Shown: piece after piece, positions 6,757 to 8,610 of the stretch
Layout: every line of letters begins with the position of its first letter
How positions within the stretch are numbered: position 1 is the stretch's first letter
Translations under genes and position numbers: made by a program
NCBI GenBank assembly: GCA_014377915.1
Contig: JACMOT010000054.1
Location: 1 to 8,610, forward strand
Length of the DNA: 8,610 bases
Direction of reading: 5' to 3'
Source: Tardiphaga sp.
Lineage (GTDB): Bacteria > Pseudomonadota > Alphaproteobacteria > Rhizobiales > Xanthobacteraceae
The notes under the pieces: model-generated
The model's database searches: none
Seen by the model: the letters and a program-made list of their open reading frames with translations, nothing else
Told to the model about the DNA's origin: nothing

Positions 6757-7599
6757 TCAACCGGTGCGAAGCCGCGGGATGTTTTTGGCAAGCGCAATCG
6801 ACATCGCCGAGATCAGCGGCTTCATGAAGAAGGCATCATGGGCGGGATAGATGTCGGTAGGCAGGCCGTGGGCGCGCAATTCGTCGGAGACGACCGGGCC
6901 CACCGAGGCGATCGGCGTCGAAGCCAGCGCGCGGCGCAACTCCTCGCCGCGGCCATGTGCCTCGGCGGCGTCGATCAGGGGGCGCCCCGGGCCCGACCTC
7001 GCCAGCGCGTTGGCGTCGACGCGGCCTCGCGCCAGTTCGTCGATCGCCGACAGGATGTTGGCCTCCGCCGCCTGGGCGTCATAGACGTAAGGCAGCACCG
7101 GCTCGACTGTGGCGCCACCCGCCTCAATGGCCGTGATCAGCACGCTGTGGTCCTTTTCGGGATAAAGTTGCAGCCCGAGCCGGTGGCCCTTCAGGTCGAG
7201 CCGCGCCAGCATCTCGGCAATGCCCTCCGAAGTCGGCTTCTCGGTGACGATATCGGGCTCCAGCCCGAGCTCGCGCAGCGCACGGCCCGGCTTCGGCCCA
7301 CGGGCGAATTTTCGGGACGCGCCGATGGCGGCGACGAATGCCGGTTCGACGCCAAGACGGCGCACTACCTTCATGATCCGGCGCAGGCCTTCGCCGGTCG
7401 TCAGCACTAAGTCGTCGAACGGCCGCGCGATGGCGCGCCCGATCCAGGCCTCGATGGGGCCGGGGTCGGGCGCGTCATGGATGGTGAACATCGGACATTG
7501 CAGCACGTCGGCGCCCTGCTGGACGAGCAGCCGGGAGAACTGCGCTTCCTCGCGGGTTTCCAGGATCAGGATGCGATACCCGTTGAGTCTGTCGGCCAT
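6757..7599 (-). CDS. hemD: Uroporphyrinogen-III synthase-like protein (HemD family)
   Basis: HemD closes hydroxymethylbilane into uroporphyrinogen III, the branch point to heme, siroheme and cobalamin, in the cytoplasm. The product is 280 aa, slightly above the usual 240-270. Family-like parts in order: [20 protein letters not shown] (8-27) and CPMFTIHD (35-42); [15 protein letters not shown] (62-76), the N-domain loop; the hinge and second domain with [13 protein letters not shown] (119-131) and PVLPYVYD (167-174); then [20 protein letters not shown] (231-250) and a C-terminal alpha segment. The place where family members normally carry a second Thr/Ser loop reads [18 protein letters not shown] (193-210), which is unusual. 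ATG 7599 (MADRLNG) is chosen for its GGAG site 8 bases upstream; the frame stays open to 7707, but the extra 36 residues look non-coding and an ATG at 7644 has no ribosome site. HemD sequences are very divergent, so the fold is more certain than the activity. No hemC or other tetrapyrrole gene is visible nearby. Confidence 0.75.
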   Translation of the reverse strand: MADRLNGYRILILETREEAQFSRLLVQQGADVLQCPMFTIHDAPDPGPIEAWIGRAIARPFDDLVLTTGEGLRRIMKVVRRLGVEPAFVAAIGASRKFARGPKPGRALRELGLEPDIVTEKPTSEGIAEMLARLDLKGHRLGLQLYPEKDHSVLITAIEAGGATVEPVLPYVYDAQAAEANILSAIDELARGRVDANALARSGPGRPLIDAAEAHGRGEELRRALASTPIASVGPVVSDELRAHGLPTDIYPAHDAFFMKPLISAMSIALAKNIPRLRTG

Positions 7600-7607
7600 G
7601 TATTTCG

Positions 7608-7611
7608 CTCC
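7608..7611 (-). promoter_or_regulatory. Ribosome binding site of the HemD-like gene, partly inside a hairpin
   Basis: GGAG, with an 8-base spacer to ATG 7599; it decides the start. The bases CGCTC-CCG-GAGCG (7618-7606 on the - strand) can fold into a 5-bp hairpin whose 3' arm contains the GAG of this site, so access by ribosomes could be reduced. Confidence 0.55.
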
Positions 7612-7650
7612 GGGAGCGGTCTGAGGGTGGGCAATGACGGTCATAGTGCA

Positions 7651-7705
7651 GCGCAAGGCGGGATTGGCGCAAGGCCGCCGCCGGTGGTAGAGCAGGGCGC
7701 CAATC
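7651..7705. promoter_or_regulatory. Operator-like repeats in the divergent hemD-like/purU region
   Basis: The 132-base region between the two divergent starts holds a direct repeat GCGCAAGGC (7651-7659 and 7667-7675, gap 7 bases). It also holds a perfect 9-bp inverted repeat, GATTGGCGC (7662-7670) and GCGCCAATC (7697-7705), with a 26-base spacer. They partly overlap. They may bind a regulator of one or both genes. I see no convincing -35/-10 pair in either direction. Confidence 0.3.
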
Positions 7706-7731
7706 ACCGGTTCCTGCGAGCATTACAGCCT

Positions 7732-8595
7732 ATGTCCCATCGCCAGTTCGTCCTTACTTTGTCCTGTCCCGACCGCCCGGGCATCGTTTCCGCGGTCTCG
7801 ACGTTCCTGGCCCATAACGGCCAGAACATTCTCGACGCCCAGCAATTCACCGATGTCGAGACCAGCCATTTCTTCATGCGCGTCGTGTTCACCGCCGCCG
7901 ACCTCGCGGTTGACCTGCCCAAGCTCGAGACCGGTTTCGGCGCCATCGCCGAGCGTTTCAAGATGGATTGGCAGATGCGCGACCGCGAGACCCGCCGCCG
8001 GGTGATGCTGATGGTGTCGCAGTCCGACCATTGCCTGGTCGACATTCTGTATCGCTGGCGCACTGGCGATCTCGAGATGATTCCGACCGCGATCGTTTCG
8101 AACCATCCGCGCGAGACCTACAAGAACCTCGATTTCGGCGACATCCCGTTCCACCACATGCCGATCACCAAGGACACCAAGCGCGAGCAGGAAGCGGCGA
8201 TCTGGGCGCTGGTGCAGAGCACCGAAACCGATCTGGTGGTGCTGGCGCGCTACATGCAGATCCTGTCCGATGAGATGACCACCAAACTTGCCGGCCGCTG
8301 CATCAACATCCACCACTCGTTCCTGCCAGGCTTCAAGGGTGCGCGGCCCTATCACCAGGCCCATGCCCGCGGCGTCAAGCTGATCGGCGCCACCGGCCAC
8401 TACGTCACCAGCGATCTCGACGAAGGCCCGATCATCGATCAGGACGTCGAGCGCATCAGCCACCGCGATACCCCCGAAGACCTGGTCCGCAAGGGCCGCG
8501 ACATCGAACGCCGCGTGCTGGCCCGCGCGATGCGCTACCACCTCGAGGACCGCGTCATTCTCAACGGCAAGAAGACCGTGGTGTTCATGAACTGA
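7732..8595 (+). CDS. purU: Formyltetrahydrofolate deformylase
   Basis: PurU hydrolyses 10-formyl-THF to formate and THF in the cytoplasm, balancing the one-carbon pool and supplying formate to PurT-type purine synthesis. At 287 aa it is close to E. coli PurU (280). An N-terminal ACT domain (about 5-85) begins [20 protein letters not shown]; in E. coli PurU is activated by methionine and inhibited by glycine. The formyltransferase-fold domain (about 90-287) has [19 protein letters not shown] (136-154), [11 protein letters not shown] (171-181), and the catalytic set: [19 protein letters not shown] (192-210) with Asn192 and His194, and [17 protein letters not shown] (222-238) with Asp230. The frame is open upstream to 7477, but homology starts at MSHRQFVLT (7732), and the upstream part lies on the HemD-like gene. 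The ribosome site is weak. It is transcribed away from all other genes here and stops at TGA 15 bases before the window end. Confidence 0.96.
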   Translation: MSHRQFVLTLSCPDRPGIVSAVSTFLAHNGQNILDAQQFTDVETSHFFMRVVFTAADLAVDLPKLETGFGAIAERFKMDWQMRDRETRRRVMLMVSQSDHCLVDILYRWRTGDLEMIPTAIVSNHPRETYKNLDFGDIPFHHMPITKDTKREQEAAIWALVQSTETDLVVLARYMQILSDEMTTKLAGRCINIHHSFLPGFKGARPYHQAHARGVKLIGATGHYVTSDLDEGPIIDQDVERISHRDTPEDLVRKGRDIERRVLARAMRYHLEDRVILNGKKTVVFMN

Positions 8596-8610
8596 GGTGG
8601 TCTTGCGGGG

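Noticed and set aside
7600..7707. In-frame 36-codon N-terminal extension of the HemD-like gene
   Set aside because: No ribosome site at 7707 or at the internal ATG 7644, while ATG 7599 has GGAG at good spacing.
7477..7731. In-frame N-terminal extension of purU by 85 codons
   Set aside because: PurU homology starts at ATG 7732; the extension lies on the coding strand complement of the HemD-like gene and has no family similarity.
7600..7731. A folate or glycine riboswitch ahead of purU
   Set aside because: Considered because of the pathway, but the inverted repeat is a simple long-loop dyad and I could not identify a known riboswitch core.
7723..8541. 272-codon - strand frame opposite purU
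   Set aside because: purU is unmistakable by its catalytic motifs; the antisense translation has no recognisable domain.

Overview
The window looks like chromosomal DNA of a high-GC alphaproteobacterium, most likely the Bradyrhizobium/Rhodopseudomonas/Afipia group (Nitrobacteraceae). The reasons are the strong G/C bias at third codon positions, densely packed ABC-transporter genes, and an intergenic palindromic element (2673-2703) of a type I remember as widely dispersed in those genomes. The genus is an inference. I see no mobile element, tRNA, rRNA or CRISPR array, and the coding style is uniform throughout.

Layout, right to left. At the right end purU (7732-8595, + strand) encodes formyltetrahydrofolate deformylase. 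Everything else is on the - strand and reads leftward from a shared divergent region (7600-7731). First is a HemD-family uroporphyrinogen-III synthase-like gene (6757-7599). After 58 bases comes a large two-domain class III (CaiB/BaiF) CoA-transferase gene (4257-6698). A 276-base gap with a weak promoter candidate follows. Then comes a branched-chain-amino-acid-type ABC transporter cluster: periplasmic binding protein (2748-3980), a gap with a repeat and a strong hairpin, LivH permease (1627-2574), LivM permease (338-1630) and the first 113 codons of LivG ATPase (1-341, cut by the window edge). LivH/LivM and LivM/LivG each overlap by ATGA, so these three are translationally coupled. LivF, if present, lies beyond the left edge.

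How the genes may work together: the binding protein, two permeases and ATPase form one periplasm-to-cytoplasm uptake system of the HAAT family, which takes amino acids, urea/amides and also aromatic or aliphatic carboxylates. A CoA-transferase gene directly upstream on the same strand suggests that the imported compound may be an organic acid activated to a CoA thioester, but this rests only on gene order. purU (formate release from 10-formyl-THF for purine synthesis) and the HemD-like gene have no obvious link to this route.

The most interesting items are the fused CoA-transferase, in which only the second half keeps the catalytic aspartate (the same architecture as DMSP-cleaving DddD), a LivM with an extra C-terminal pair of membrane segments, and a HemD-like protein with a locally rewritten active-site-side loop. 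I found no clearly new system.
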